Positions 1 to 7,578 are shown, counted from the stretch's first letter. The stretch: DNA of 10,526 nt from Bacteroidaceae bacterium (GCA_016292545.1 JAEDIG010000087.1:1-10526); one strand, 5' to 3'. Translations and numbers: made by a program. The notes: generated by a model not told the origin, from the letters alone.

Positions 1-261
1 CTTGTTGGCGATGTTGGCCCGCTCGGTCAGTTCCACAAACACATCGGTCTTGCGCGTATATATGACCTTCACGTCGGGGCAATTCTGCTCCACAAGCCGG
101 CCCAGCTCGAGGGCTACGGCCAGGTTGATGTTCTTCTCCTTACTGCTTTTTCCGATGGCTCCGCCATCACGTCCGCCATGGCCTGCATCAATCACGAGCG
201 TGAATGCCTGTGCACTCACGCTCATGACAAAAAATATGATTGCTGTAGCAATTTTCTTCAT
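1..261 (-). CDS. N-acetylmuramoyl-L-alanine amidase (Amidase_3), N-terminal part, cut by window edge
   Basis: A minus-strand frame opens at the ATG at 261-259 and runs 87 codons to the left edge with no stop, so the C-terminal part is missing. Residues 1-19 form a signal peptide (MKK, hydrophobic core, then SAQA). The mature protein starts directly with the Amidase_3 catalytic fold: VIDAGHGGRDGGAIG, then KEKNINLAVALELGRLV and VKVIYTRKTD. His28 in the DAGHGG motif and Glu42 in KEKN are at the positions of the zinc ligands known for this family. These enzymes act in the periplasm and cut the amide bond between N-acetylmuramic acid and the peptide stem in peptidoglycan turnover and cell separation. 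The start is supported by a perfect Bacteroidetes promoter 20 bp upstream, so the gene need not depend on the receptor gene before it. Whether extra domains follow cannot be seen. Confidence 0.9.
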   Translation of the reverse strand, partial: MKKIATAIIFFVMSVSAQAFTLVIDAGHGGRDGGAIGKSSKEKNINLAVALELGRLVEQNCPDVKVIYTRKTDVFVELTERANIANK

Positions 262-280
262 TACTGCGTTAATTTTGCTG

Positions 281-311
281 CAAAGATAGTTTTTTTTTTG
301 CACAGCACAAA
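281..311 (-). promoter_or_regulatory. Bacteroidetes-type promoter of the amidase gene
   Basis: On the minus strand TTTG (311-308) is followed after exactly 19 bp by TATCTTTG (288-281). This matches the Bacteroidetes housekeeping consensus TTTG, 19-21 bp, TAnnTTTG. The spacer holds a run of ten A residues. The start codon lies about 20 bp downstream of the -7 box, giving a very short leader. The site sits in the 70-bp gap after the receptor stop codon. Confidence 0.8.
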
Positions 312-331
312 ATAAAATCGCTCACTTATGG

Positions 332-2431
332 TCAAAATGAACAATTCCATCGTATTCCTGCCATAATACAGATGCCTGCCTGGGGTATATTGCCAAGGTC
401 GTAGTATGTTACGTTGGTCAGATTCGTGCCCTGGACATACACTTGGTAGTGCTTGTCCACCCATTGCAGTTTCAGGTCCAGGTTGGCGTATGGCTTGTAG
501 TCATGGAGCTGTCCGTCGGTGGGCTTGCGCAGGTAGCCGGTGGTGGGGTCCACATACGTGTCGCCATACTCCATATAGGAGCCTTCCCGCTCCTGCCATC
601 GCAACTGCCATGAAGCGCTCAGGCGGTTCCAGATGCGATGGTCGAGTGTGCCCACGAACTTATGGCGGAGATATTCCATTGCATAGTTGCTCTTGTAGAT
701 TTCCACGTCGTCGTGTCTGGTCTGGTCCATATAGGTGTAGCCCAGCTTGAGGGCGGTGAACCAGGTGTCGCGCTTCATCAGCCGGGGGAAATCCAGCCTC
801 AGGTCGGCCTGTACGCCCAGGTTGTCCACATCGAAGTTGGCACTGTGGAATGCGTCGTCGGCACTATACATGACCCAGTCGATCATCCTGTGGCCCCTGT
901 GATAGAATCCGCGCACCATTGCCGTCACGCCTTCCGGACGGAACTGCACGCCTGCCTGCACACTGCGGTTCTCCTCGGGCCTGAGGCCTGCGTTGCCGTT
1001 GTGCGTGGGGCTCTTGTAGTAGAGGTCGGTGAAGGTGGGCAGGCGGAAGCCCTTGTTGTAGGACACAAACACCTTCCAGCTCTGCGTAGGCCTGTAGGCG
1101 ATGTCCACACCGGGATAGAAGTGGTGGCGCGAATCTATGCCCGTATTCATGTTGGACAGCACGCCTGCGCTCACCGTCCAACGGTCGAATATCAGGTTGT
1201 GCTCTACATTGTAGCTGAAATTGCTGCGGTTGTCGCGACGCGTGTAGCGGATGCCCTTTTCGCCTCTCACATCCACATACTGGTTTTCTTCGAGGTCCTT
1301 GCCCAGGCTGGTGCTGAGCACATCCTCCTGACGGAGGTCTGCGCCAACGGCGGTACGCCCTCCCCACCAGCTGAACTGCGTGCCCACTTTCACACCGAAC
1401 ACGTCGAACCGATGGAAGTTTTCGCCGAAGGTTTCGCCATGCACCAGTTCAAAGTTGTCATACATGCGGTTCCAATAGACGGTAGGGGTAAACTGCACGC
1501 GCCCCTTCGTCTTGGCTCCTACGCTGGCCGAATAGCGTTCGTTGCGCTCGTACTGGTCGGGATAGGCTGCACTGTAGAAGGTGTTGGCACCGTATGACTT
1601 CTTGCTCACACCCACCTGCCAATCCAGGTCGGCCGCATCGTGTGACCATCCGCCCTGGTAATAGAACTGGCCCTTGCTCCACCGGCTGTTTTCGGTGCCT
1701 CCGTCGCTGCGGCCTCCACCGCCGCTGATGCGGTTATACACACGCCCCAAGGGCAGCACAATGCGGCCATCGGCCTGGAAGGTGCCAAAGCTGCCACCCT
1801 CTGCTCCTGCGCCCACTTGGCGCTCCGTGTCCTTGCGGGTGACGATGTTGATGGCGCCACCAAAGGAATTGCTGCCATACACACGTCCGGCAGCCCCCTC
1901 AAGCACCTCTATGCGCTCGATGTCCTGGATGGACACAGGAAGGTCCATGGACAGATGGCCTGTAATGGGATTGTTGAAATAAACGCCATTGAGAAGAAGG
2001 GTAATCTGGTCAAATGTGCCTCCGTCAATGGCAATGTCCGTTTGAACACCAAAGCCACCGCGTTGTCGGACGTCAACGCCGTTGACTAGTTTCAGAAGAT
2101 CGTTGATGCAATGGACGCTGGCCCGTTGGATCTCTTCCTTGGAAATCACGTTCACCACACGTGCGCTTTCCAGCTGGGTGAGCTCAGCCATGGTGCCACT
2201 GACCGTCACCTCGTCGAGCGACAGTTCCCTGTCATCGGCCTCCTCGGTTTCCTCTACGCTGGCCACGGGGCACACACTCCCGGCATGGGCCTTGGCGGCC
2301 ACAACCAAAGTGGCAAAGCCCAGCACACCGATCTTCACCTGCAGACGCAGGCTGTTGAAAATTGCGTAGCTGCGGTTGGAAAACTGCTTCCAGACGACAA
2401 CATGCTCACCTTTTTGGGGTTTGTTCTGCAT
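332..2431 (-). CDS. TonB-dependent outer-membrane receptor, BtuB-like
   Basis: 699 residues, the usual length for a single-protein receptor rather than the roughly 1000-residue SusC type, and no SusD gene lies beside it. Residues 14-50 are an unusually long signal region (WKQFSNRSYAIFNSL, then VKIGVLGFATLVVAAKAHA), a layout I have seen in other Bacteroidales BtuB-like receptors. A TonB-box-like LDEVTVSG is at 72-79. The plug spans about 85-200 and includes DVRQRGGFGVQTDIAIDGG, LLLNGVYFNNPITGHLSMD, IERIEVLEGAAGRVYG and FGGAINIVTRK, all close to the BtuB/COG4206 plug. The rest is rich in alternating aromatic residues and ends in a terminal Phe, as outer-membrane barrels do. It should import a scarce ligand (cobalamin-type or metal chelate) using TonB energy; the ligand is not determinable here. 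No cobalamin riboswitch fits in the 144-bp upstream gap. Confidence 0.88.
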   Translation of the reverse strand: MQNKPQKGEHVVVWKQFSNRSYAIFNSLRLQVKIGVLGFATLVVAAKAHAGSVCPVASVEETEEADDRELSLDEVTVSGTMAELTQLESARVVNVISKEEIQRASVHCINDLLKLVNGVDVRQRGGFGVQTDIAIDGGTFDQITLLLNGVYFNNPITGHLSMDLPVSIQDIERIEVLEGAAGRVYGSNSFGGAINIVTRKDTERQVGAGAEGGSFGTFQADGRIVLPLGRVYNRISGGGGRSDGGTENSRWSKGQFYYQGGWSHDAADLDWQVGVSKKSYGANTFYSAAYPDQYERNERYSASVGAKTKGRVQFTPTVYWNRMYDNFELVHGETFGENFHRFDVFGVKVGTQFSWWGGRTAVGADLRQEDVLSTSLGKDLEENQYVDVRGEKGIRYTRRDNRSNFSYNVEHNLIFDRWTVSAGVLSNMNTGIDSRHHFYPGVDIAYRPTQSWKVFVSYNKGFRLPTFTDLYYKSPTHNGNAGLRPEENRSVQAGVQFRPEGVTAMVRGFYHRGHRMIDWVMYSADDAFHSANFDVDNLGVQADLRLDFPRLMKRDTWFTALKLGYTYMDQTRHDDVEIYKSNYAMEYLRHKFVGTLDHRIWNRLSASWQLRWQEREGSYMEYGDTYVDPTTGYLRKPTDGQLHDYKPYANLDLKLQWVDKHYQVYVQGTNLTNVTYYDLGNIPQAGICIMAGIRWNCSF

Positions 2432-2462
2432 AAATTTGTTTGTTGGTTTTAATTGGTTATTT

Positions 2463-2476
2463 CCGCAATATCGCGG
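2463..2476. promoter_or_regulatory. Near-palindrome upstream of the TonB-dependent receptor
   Basis: CCGCAATATCGCGG is a 14-bp near-perfect palindrome (one off-symmetry position pair) 32 bp before the receptor start codon. It lies between the asnA terminator and the receptor gene, where I find no clear TAnnTTTG box. It could be an operator or a small leader hairpin. This is a positional inference only. Confidence 0.3.
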
Positions 2477-2515
2477 TTTTTCGCTTCTCCCTCAGGGTAT
2501 GAAATGGCTGATTTT

Positions 2516-2546
2516 AAAAACTCTCCGCGTTTCGCAACGCAGAGAG
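2516..2546 (-). terminator. Intrinsic terminator of asnA
   Basis: On the minus strand, 29 bp after the asnA stop codon, an 11-bp stem with one mismatch (CTCTCTGCGTT pairing with AACGCGGAGAG) closes a GCGA loop of the GNRA type. It is followed at once by five T residues. This is a standard rho-independent terminator and separates asnA from the receptor gene downstream. Confidence 0.85.
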
Positions 2547-2575
2547 CAAAATTCTAAAAATTAAACTTATGAATT

Positions 2576-3613
2576 CTATATTAGATGTATGCCACATTCC
2601 TTGCATTTCCTGCGGTCGTCGTCGGGCCAGATGCTGCTCTGCGTTTCGCCCACATGGGCCTTGTGGAGCAGGATCATGCACAACCGGCTCTGGCCGATGC
2701 CTCCTCCGATGCTCAGGGGGAGCGACCCCTCCAGCAGCCGCTTGTGGAAATAGAGCTGCCTGCGGTCTTCCTTCCCCTGGAGGGCCAACTGGCGCTCAAG
2801 GGTTTCCTTGTCCACACGTATGCCCATGCTGCTCAGCTCCACCGCACGCTCCAGCACAGGATACCACACCAGCAAGTCGCCGTTCAGCCCCAGGAATCCG
2901 TCCTCGTTGGGGGTGCTCCAGTCGTCGTAGTCGGGCGCACGCAGGTCGTGCTCCTTCCCGTCGTCCAGCTTGCCGCCGATGCCGATGATGAACACGGCAC
3001 CATACTGTTTGCATATCAGGTTCTCGCGCTCCTTGGCCGTCTTGTCGGGATAAAGGCGGCGGAGCTCCTCGCTGTGGATGAAATGCACATCCTCGGGCAG
3101 AAAGTGCTGCAGCTGGGGATAGGTTTCGCAGATGTAGAATTCCGTGCGCAGGATGGCGCCGTAAATCTTGCCCACTATCTTGCGCAGGAAGGCCAGGTTG
3201 CGGTCGCCCCGGGTCATCACGCGCTCCCAGTCCCACTGGTCCACATAGAGGCTGTGCAGGTTGTCCAGCTCCTCATCGCTGCGGATGGCATTCATGTCGG
3301 TGACGATGCCGAATCCTGGTTCTATCTGATACTCTGCCAGCGTGATTCTCTTCCATTTGGCCAGGCTGTGCACAACCTCGGCCTTGGCCTCCTGCATGTC
3401 CTTGATGGGAAACGTCACAGGACGCTCCACACCGTTCAGGTCATCGTTGAGCCCCAAACCACGGAGCACGAACAGCGGAGCTGTCACCCTGCGAAGGCGC
3501 AGTTCGGTGCTCAAGCTGCTCAGGAAGAAGTCTTTTATCTTCTTTATGGCCAATTCTGTCTGTTTCAAATCCAGCAGTGGCTTGTAGCCTGCGGGAATGA
3601 TTAACTTGCTCAT
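2576..3613 (-). CDS. asnA: Aspartate--ammonia ligase (asparagine synthetase A)
   Basis: 345 residues, full length for the family. AsnA makes asparagine from aspartate, ammonia and ATP (releasing AMP and pyrophosphate) in the cytoplasm, using a fold related to class II aminoacyl-tRNA synthetases. Family blocks are clear and in order: GLNDDLNGVERPV at 54-66, DQWDWE at 125-130, HDLRAPDYDDW at 222-232, NGDLLVWYPVLERAVELSSMG at 244-264 and the motif-3-like PLSIGGGIGQSR at 299-310. The C-terminus carries CKEC at 337-340. The start at 3613 gives the expected MSKLIIP N-terminus and sits just downstream of a perfect promoter. The gene has its own terminator, so it appears to be a single-gene transcript. 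The glutamine-dependent enzyme AsnB is unrelated and excluded by these motifs. Confidence 0.97.
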   Translation of the reverse strand: MSKLIIPAGYKPLLDLKQTELAIKKIKDFFLSSLSTELRLRRVTAPLFVLRGLGLNDDLNGVERPVTFPIKDMQEAKAEVVHSLAKWKRITLAEYQIEPGFGIVTDMNAIRSDEELDNLHSLYVDQWDWERVMTRGDRNLAFLRKIVGKIYGAILRTEFYICETYPQLQHFLPEDVHFIHSEELRRLYPDKTAKERENLICKQYGAVFIIGIGGKLDDGKEHDLRAPDYDDWSTPNEDGFLGLNGDLLVWYPVLERAVELSSMGIRVDKETLERQLALQGKEDRRQLYFHKRLLEGSLPLSIGGGIGQSRLCMILLHKAHVGETQSSIWPDDDRRKCKECGIHLI

Positions 3614-3652
3614 TATGTCGAAACAATTATAGATTTTCTGTCAATTTGCATG

Positions 3653-3684
3653 CAAAGTTACATATTTTATTTCAATATGTCAAA
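3653..3684 (-). promoter_or_regulatory. Bacteroidetes-type promoter of asnA
   Basis: On the minus strand TTTG (3684-3681), 20 bp, then TAACTTTG (3660-3653): a full match to the Bacteroidetes consensus. The -7 box ends 40 bp before the asnA start codon. Its position in the 100-bp gap after the antiporter stop indicates asnA is transcribed independently. Confidence 0.8.
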
Positions 3685-3713
3685 CATTTGATGAAATTTT
3701 ATTCTATAAATAT

Positions 3714-4643
3714 TCATTGCATGATCAATTTCGACAGATAAGCCACATACAAGGCCAGCAGCAGGCCGCCCTCCCAGCGGGTAATCTTGCGCCCTGTGAA
3801 GGCAAACAGCAGGAGCAGCATGCCGCTTCCGATGAGCACCACCCAATCCAGCAGCGCAATGCTGGGAATGTTTGTGGGCGAAAACAGGTTGCATGCACCA
3901 AGCACAAAGGTGATGTTGAAGATATTGCTGCCAAGCACATTGCCCAGGGCCAGCTCGGCCTTGCCCTTCCGGGATGCCACCACACTGGTGGCCAACTCGG
4001 GCAGGCTCGTTCCGCAGGCCAGGATGGTGAGGCCGATCACACGCTCGCTCATGCCCCACATGCGCGCCAGCTCCGTTCCGCTGTGCACAAGCATATTGCC
4101 GCCTCCCACCAGACAGCCCATACCTATTAATATATATAGGCAGATGCGCCAGTAGCCCATCTGACCGGCCTGCCCTTCGGGCTGCGGCTGCCTTTTCCTG
4201 CGCTCATTGTAGGCCAGCGCCAGCAGGTAGAGGCAGAACAATGCAAACAAGGCTGCACCCCCAAGCCGGCTGATGCGTCCGTGCATGGCAATGAGCCACA
4301 GCACGCCTGAGAGGGACAGGCTCAGCACCATGTCGCGCTTCATCATCACAGGGCTCACACAGATGCGCATCACCAGGGCCGCACATCCCACAATCACCAT
4401 CGAGTTGAAGATATTGCTGCCCATGATGTTTCCGATGCTCATGTCCCCACTGCCCCGGATGCTGCTCAGGAGACTGACGATAAGCTCGGGCAGACTCGTG
4501 CCAATGGACACAATCGTGAGGCCGATGACCAGCTCGCTCACCCTCCACCGGCGGGCCAGGCCACACGAGCCGTCCGTAAACTTGTCGGCTCCCCATATCA
4601 CGAGGAAGAAACCGACCAAAAGGAGAAATAAATTCAGTATCAT
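3714..4643 (-). CDS. Calcium/sodium antiporter, CaCA family (YrbG-like)
   Basis: 309 residues from the ATG at 4643-4641. The frame stays open 21 codons further upstream, but that stretch contains a promoter -7 box and is polar, whereas MILNLFLLLVGFFLVIWGAD starts directly with the first membrane segment. The protein has the two inverted alpha repeats of the superfamily: GLTIVSIGTSLPELIVSLLS with GNIMGSNIFN at 41-80, and GLTILACGTSLPELATSVVA with GNVLGSNIFN at 204-243. The acidic residue of each GTSLPE motif coordinates the cation. A charged loop at about 146-163 separates the two halves of roughly five membrane helices each. It is an inner-membrane cation/Ca2+ exchanger; the exact coupling ion (Na+, H+ or K+-dependent) cannot be read from sequence. 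No functional link to the neighbours is evident. Confidence 0.93.
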   Translation of the reverse strand: MILNLFLLLVGFFLVIWGADKFTDGSCGLARRWRVSELVIGLTIVSIGTSLPELIVSLLSSIRGSGDMSIGNIMGSNIFNSMVIVGCAALVMRICVSPVMMKRDMVLSLSLSGVLWLIAMHGRISRLGGAALFALFCLYLLALAYNERRKRQPQPEGQAGQMGYWRICLYILIGMGCLVGGGNMLVHSGTELARMWGMSERVIGLTILACGTSLPELATSVVASRKGKAELALGNVLGSNIFNITFVLGACNLFSPTNIPSIALLDWVVLIGSGMLLLLFAFTGRKITRWEGGLLLALYVAYLSKLIMQ

Positions 4644-4667
4644 AGACAATCCTTGATTAAAACGCTG

Positions 4668-4695
4668 CAAAGATATACAATATTCTTCACTCAAA
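4668..4695 (-). promoter_or_regulatory. Probable promoter of the antiporter gene
   Basis: On the minus strand TATCTTTG (4675-4668) is a perfect -7 box, 24 bp before the chosen start codon. The nearest TTTG (4695-4692) is only 16 bp away, shorter than the usual 19-21, so the -33 assignment is uncertain. The box lies inside the upstream open frame, which supports the internal start at 4643. Confidence 0.55.
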
Positions 4696-4758
4696 TGAAC
4701 AAACAAGGCAGAAAATACGTTTTTTCACCTCCTGCAACACCATTTAATGGCCCAAGTC

Positions 4759-4790
4759 TTTGTGCATACAAAGAAAAATGCGTAAATTTG
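4759..4790 (+). promoter_or_regulatory. Bacteroidetes-type promoter of the small four-cysteine protein
   Basis: TTTG (4759-4762), 20 bp, TAAATTTG (4783-4790): full consensus match. The start codon follows 32 bp after the -7 box. This promoter is divergent from the antiporter promoter about 65 bp away. Confidence 0.78.
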
Positions 4791-4822
4791 CGGTTGAATA
4801 AACAAAACCAGATTCATCTCAC

Positions 4823-5029
4823 ATGAGCACGAAAACAAACCAAGACCCGTTCGTCAGCTGCATGGAATGCCGTTGGGCCACGCTGATGCAATGGTATGAA
4901 AACCCCGTGGTGGCGCAATGCGCCGTCAAGGGCGACAGGCAGGTTGCCGCCAGCCGGAGGATTTGCAAAGAATACAAAAAAAGAGCAGATAAGCCCCAAA
5001 TACAGCATTTTGACAGCTATCAACAATAA
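4823..5029 (+). CDS. Small four-cysteine protein of unknown function
   Basis: 68 residues, cytoplasmic by appearance (no signal peptide or membrane segment). Cysteines are at 13, 16, 33 and 48, in the order C-x2-C-x16-C-x14-C, set in FVSCMECRWATLMQWYENP, VVAQCAV and ASRRICKEY. Four cysteines beginning with a CxxC pair suggest a zinc knuckle or small metal site, but no named family is recognised. The tail is charged (KEYKKRADK). It is a real gene rather than chance: a full-consensus promoter sits at the right distance, the stop is followed by a gap and a new promoter, and the composition is gene-like. It stands alone between the antiporter and the TPR protein genes, so context gives no role. 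Confidence 0.75.
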   Translation: MSTKTNQDPFVSCMECRWATLMQWYENPVVAQCAVKGDRQVAASRRICKEYKKRADKPQIQHFDSYQQ

Positions 5030-5039
5030 TTTTAACCAC

Positions 5040-5064
5040 TTTTACAACAATATTCATTGTAAAA
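5040..5064. promoter_or_regulatory. Inverted repeat overlapping the -33 box of the TPR-protein promoter
   Basis: TTTTACAA (5040-5047) and TTGTAAAA (5057-5064) form a perfect 8-bp inverted repeat around 9 bp. The right arm covers the -33 element of the next promoter, as an operator would. It also lies just after the stop of the small cysteine protein, so a weak terminator is the alternative. Confidence 0.35.
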
Positions 5065-5086
5065 TAACATTTATTTTGTAATTTTG
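5056..5086 (+). promoter_or_regulatory. Probable promoter of the exported TPR protein
   Basis: TAATTTTG (5079-5086) is a perfect -7 box. ATTG (5056-5059), one base off TTTG, lies 19 bp upstream. The start codon is 48 bp after the -7 box. Confidence 0.65.
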
Positions 5087-5134
5087 CAGCCGCAATTTAC
5101 AATTTCTGGACAAAATATAAACGGATTATAAGAC

Positions 5135-6550
5135 ATGGTATTCAAAAAACTAGCTTTAATCGCGATGATGGCCGGAGTATCCGGCACAGCGCTTGCACAG
5201 TACGAGAACACAACTATCGACGAGCGTATTGCAGCCACGAACAACAACAATGAGGACAGCATCAAGATCGGACGCGGCTACATCTCACTCTTCCAGCAGA
5301 GCATCTCCAACCAGAGTTGGGCAGATGCCTACATCAACTGGAAGTGGCTCATGGCCCATGCACCCTATGCCGTCAACGGCATCTACACCCAGGGCCCACT
5401 CATGTTCTACTATCTCATCAATTCCGAACAGGACGATGCCAAGAAACTGGCCTACTTCAAGGAAATGATGGAGCTATTTGATGCCCGTCAGAAGAACCTC
5501 GACGCACTCAACTCGTTTGCCAAGACCAAGTCCACCCAGGGCGATGTGCTGGCAAGCAAGGCGGAATACTACAACTGGACGGCTCCCAAGATCAAGGATT
5601 CCGGCTACACGCTCAACAAGTCCTACGAGAACTACAAGAACGCCATCACGATGATCAACGAGAAGGGCGGCCGCGAGATTGAAGGAAGCGTGCTGCAGAA
5701 CTTCTTCCTCATCAGCGATGCCATGTACAAGGCACAGCCCAATGCATTCCGCGCCTACTATCTCCAGGACTATCTCGACTCCAAGGACGCCTGCGAAAAG
5801 ATGCTGCAGCTGGCCAAGGAGGCACAGGCTGCCGGCGACACCGCCACAGCCTCCAAGCTCGTGGCCAAATACGACGGCCCGCTGGCCTTCATCGAGCAGA
5901 CCTTCACCAGCAGCGGTGCAGCCGACCGCGAGCAGATTATCGCCATCTTCACCAAGAGCCTCGAAGGCGTGAAGTCCGACCTGGCCAAGCTCAACAGCGC
6001 CATCAACCTGATGGCCGCCAACGACTGCGACGACAGCGACATCTACTATCAATATGCACAGGCCGCCTACGCCATCGAGCCCACCTACCAGAGCGCCATC
6101 GGTTGTGCACAGTATGCACAGCAGCAGGGCAACAAGGAAGAGAGTGCCACCTACTATGACAAGGCGCTCGAACTGGCCAGCAACGACAACGTGAAGGGCA
6201 TCATCTGCCTGCGCATCTCCAAGGCACTGGCCGGAACGGATGTGGACAAGAGCAACGCCTACATCGAGAAGGCCGTAGGCTTCAACGCCGAACTGGCCGG
6301 AAAGGCATACCTGCAGCAGGCCGTCAACATGGTCCATGCAGGCAAGTATCCCGAGGCCATCGCCTTCTGCGACAAGGCCGCCGAATCGGACATCACCGTG
6401 GCCCCCAGCGCCAGCCGTCTGAAGGGCAATATCCAGCACGCCCAGTCGGTGAATGCCGAGAACGCCCGCAAGAAGGCCGAATACGATGCCTACAAGGAAA
6501 AGCAGAAGAAGGAGGAGGATTTCTGGAACCAGGGTGCCACCAACAAATAA
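5135..6550 (+). CDS. Exported TPR-like repeat protein
   Basis: 471 residues. Residues 1-21 are a classical signal peptide (MVFKK, hydrophobic core, GTALA before Gln22), so the mature protein is periplasmic or beyond. The body is helical and alanine/tyrosine-rich in the manner of tetratricopeptide repeats, clearest at about 304-348 (YYQYAQAAYAIEPTY, then SATYYDKALELA) and about 385-425 (AYLQQAVNMVHAGKYPEAIAFCDKAA). The last 34 residues are a charged K/E-rich helix ending in EEDFWNQ. TPR proteins are protein-binding scaffolds; no enzyme motif is visible and the partner is unknown. Codon choice is strongly biased to C/G endings (AAG, CTC, ATC), unlike the more mixed neighbours, which suggests high expression. 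A promoter lies just upstream and a strong terminator follows, making this a single-gene unit. Similar proteins are annotated in Bacteroidales only as TPR-containing. Confidence 0.85.
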   Translation: MVFKKLALIAMMAGVSGTALAQYENTTIDERIAATNNNNEDSIKIGRGYISLFQQSISNQSWADAYINWKWLMAHAPYAVNGIYTQGPLMFYYLINSEQDDAKKLAYFKEMMELFDARQKNLDALNSFAKTKSTQGDVLASKAEYYNWTAPKIKDSGYTLNKSYENYKNAITMINEKGGREIEGSVLQNFFLISDAMYKAQPNAFRAYYLQDYLDSKDACEKMLQLAKEAQAAGDTATASKLVAKYDGPLAFIEQTFTSSGAADREQIIAIFTKSLEGVKSDLAKLNSAINLMAANDCDDSDIYYQYAQAAYAIEPTYQSAIGCAQYAQQQGNKEESATYYDKALELASNDNVKGIICLRISKALAGTDVDKSNAYIEKAVGFNAELAGKAYLQQAVNMVHAGKYPEAIAFCDKAAESDITVAPSASRLKGNIQHAQSVNAENARKKAEYDAYKEKQKKEEDFWNQGATNK

Positions 6551-6587
6551 CAGCACACACAGACAGGGTTCCACACACCCATATTAC

Positions 6588-6638
6588 AAGAGCAGGAGGA
6601 AAAAACGGATCCGTTTTCCTCCTGCTCTTCTTTTTTTT
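6588..6638 (+). terminator. Strong intrinsic terminator of the TPR-protein gene
   Basis: AAGAGCAGGAGG (6588-6599) pairs with CCTCCTGCTCTT (6618-6629). The stem continues through A/T pairs and the palindrome AACGGATCCGTT at its tip, with a two-base A bulge on the left arm. C plus eight T residues follow (6630-6638). It lies 37 bp after the stop codon. The opposite strand has no T run, so it is one-directional. Confidence 0.93.
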
Positions 6639-6665
6639 GGAGGGGGGTCCTCATGACCACATACA

Positions 6666-7445
6666 TTATCCTCGCTCAGAATGTACACCTGTGTCCCTCA
6701 CGAAATGCGGATACAGTTCTTCTCCCAATTGCGGGGCATATTCAAAACCCTCATAGCTGAAGGAATGCAGTTCCTCCGGCATGAGCAGCCGGTTGCGGAG
6801 AATAAACCTCACCATGGCGCCCCGGCACGACTTTGCCCACACGGCCTGCATCCTGAGCGTTCCATCGGGCCGACGCACATAGAACAGGGGATGAACCATC
6901 CTCACCTCGTTGCACACCCTGTTCCAGTCGAACAGGTGCTCATATTCCTCGGTCGACAAATGGACAAGGACACCGTCGTCGGCCTTCACACTGTCGAGAA
7001 GCACATCGGTGAGTTTGTCCTTCCAATACCGGTTGACAGGCTGTCCGTGTGTAGCCTCCAGCGCCACACAATGTTCCATGCGGTAAGGCACGATGCCATC
7101 CATCGGCCGGAGCAGGCCATAAAGGAAGCAGGTGATCCACAGATGCTGCTGGCCGAACTCCAGCGCCCCACGGTCGAGCGTGTCCGCCCTCAGGTGCTTG
7201 TAGGCCTGGCCGTTGTAGGCCAATATGGCAGGCATCCGCTCTGCATGGAAGAAATCCTGGTAGCGTTGCCAGCTTGCGGCTGCCAGCTTGCGGCTGCAAT
7301 CCAGCTGCCGGGCAAGCATGTCCACATCACACATAGCCATCTCCGCAGCCAGCTGGTTGGCCACGGTCTGGAAGCATGGCTCGCTCCATGGTGCGGTCCT
7401 TGCCTCGCTATACATTATCTTTGCATTTGCCAATAGTATCTGCAT
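6666..7445 (-). CDS. yaaA: YaaA/DUF328-family peroxide stress response protein
   Basis: 259 residues, the normal length for the YaaA (DUF328) family. Characteristic blocks are present: MQILLANAKIM at the N-terminus, AILAYNGQAYKHL at 73-85, QQHLWITCFLYGLLRPMDGIVPYR at 99-122 (interrupted only by ordinary substitutions), then PVNRYWKDKL at 136-145 and AVWAKSCRGAMVRFI at 201-215, with NRL and EGF near the end. In E. coli YaaA limits damage from hydrogen peroxide by lowering free iron and binds DNA; the biochemical details are known only from that system. The protein is cytoplasmic. The gene converges on the TPR-protein gene and has an exported-protein-free, repeat-filled region behind it, so no operon partner is seen. 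A 14-bp tandem duplication at 7267-7294 lies inside the gene but aligns without an insertion. Confidence 0.93.
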   Translation of the reverse strand: MQILLANAKIMYSEARTAPWSEPCFQTVANQLAAEMAMCDVDMLARQLDCSRKLAAASWQRYQDFFHAERMPAILAYNGQAYKHLRADTLDRGALEFGQQHLWITCFLYGLLRPMDGIVPYRMEHCVALEATHGQPVNRYWKDKLTDVLLDSVKADDGVLVHLSTEEYEHLFDWNRVCNEVRMVHPLFYVRRPDGTLRMQAVWAKSCRGAMVRFILRNRLLMPEELHSFSYEGFEYAPQLGEELYPHFVRDTGVHSERG

Positions 7446-7488
7446 ATATCTGGTATTCTATTTGGTGTTCATTTCATCTGCCGGCATG

Positions 7489-7496
7489 CAAATATA
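7489..7496 (-). promoter_or_regulatory. Possible -7 box of yaaA
   Basis: On the minus strand TATATTTG matches TAnnTTTG, 43 bp before the yaaA start codon. No TTTG is found 19-21 bp further upstream, so this is a partial match only. Confidence 0.35.
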
Positions 7497-7578
7497 ACGC
7501 ATATTTCTGGAATACCGCCCTGAATTCAGAAAAAAGATTGCAAAGGGCTGAAAAAAACAACGCCATCCTGCAATTTCG

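Noticed and set aside
638..1597. Long plus-strand frame opposite the TonB-dependent receptor
   Set aside because: A shadow of the receptor's codon pattern; no family motif, and the opposite strand encodes a clear receptor.
2432..2575. Cobalamin riboswitch before the BtuB-like receptor
   Set aside because: The gap is too short for the element, is partly used by the asnA terminator, and shows no B12-box-like sequence.
2585..3604. Long plus-strand frame opposite asnA
   Set aside because: A shadow frame caused by GC-rich codons; asnA motifs on the other strand are unambiguous.
5474..6574. Long minus-strand frame opposite the TPR protein
   Set aside because: The valine/leucine/glycine-rich translation is the antisense of C/G-ending codons; signal peptide, promoter and terminator support the plus strand.
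7267..7294. 14-bp tandem duplication inside yaaA as a frameshift
   Set aside because: The reading frame stays open and family motifs before and after align at normal spacing, so no insertion is implied.
7416..7423. TATCTTTG on the plus strand as a promoter box
   Set aside because: It lies inside the first codons of yaaA on the opposite strand, with no plus-strand gene downstream.
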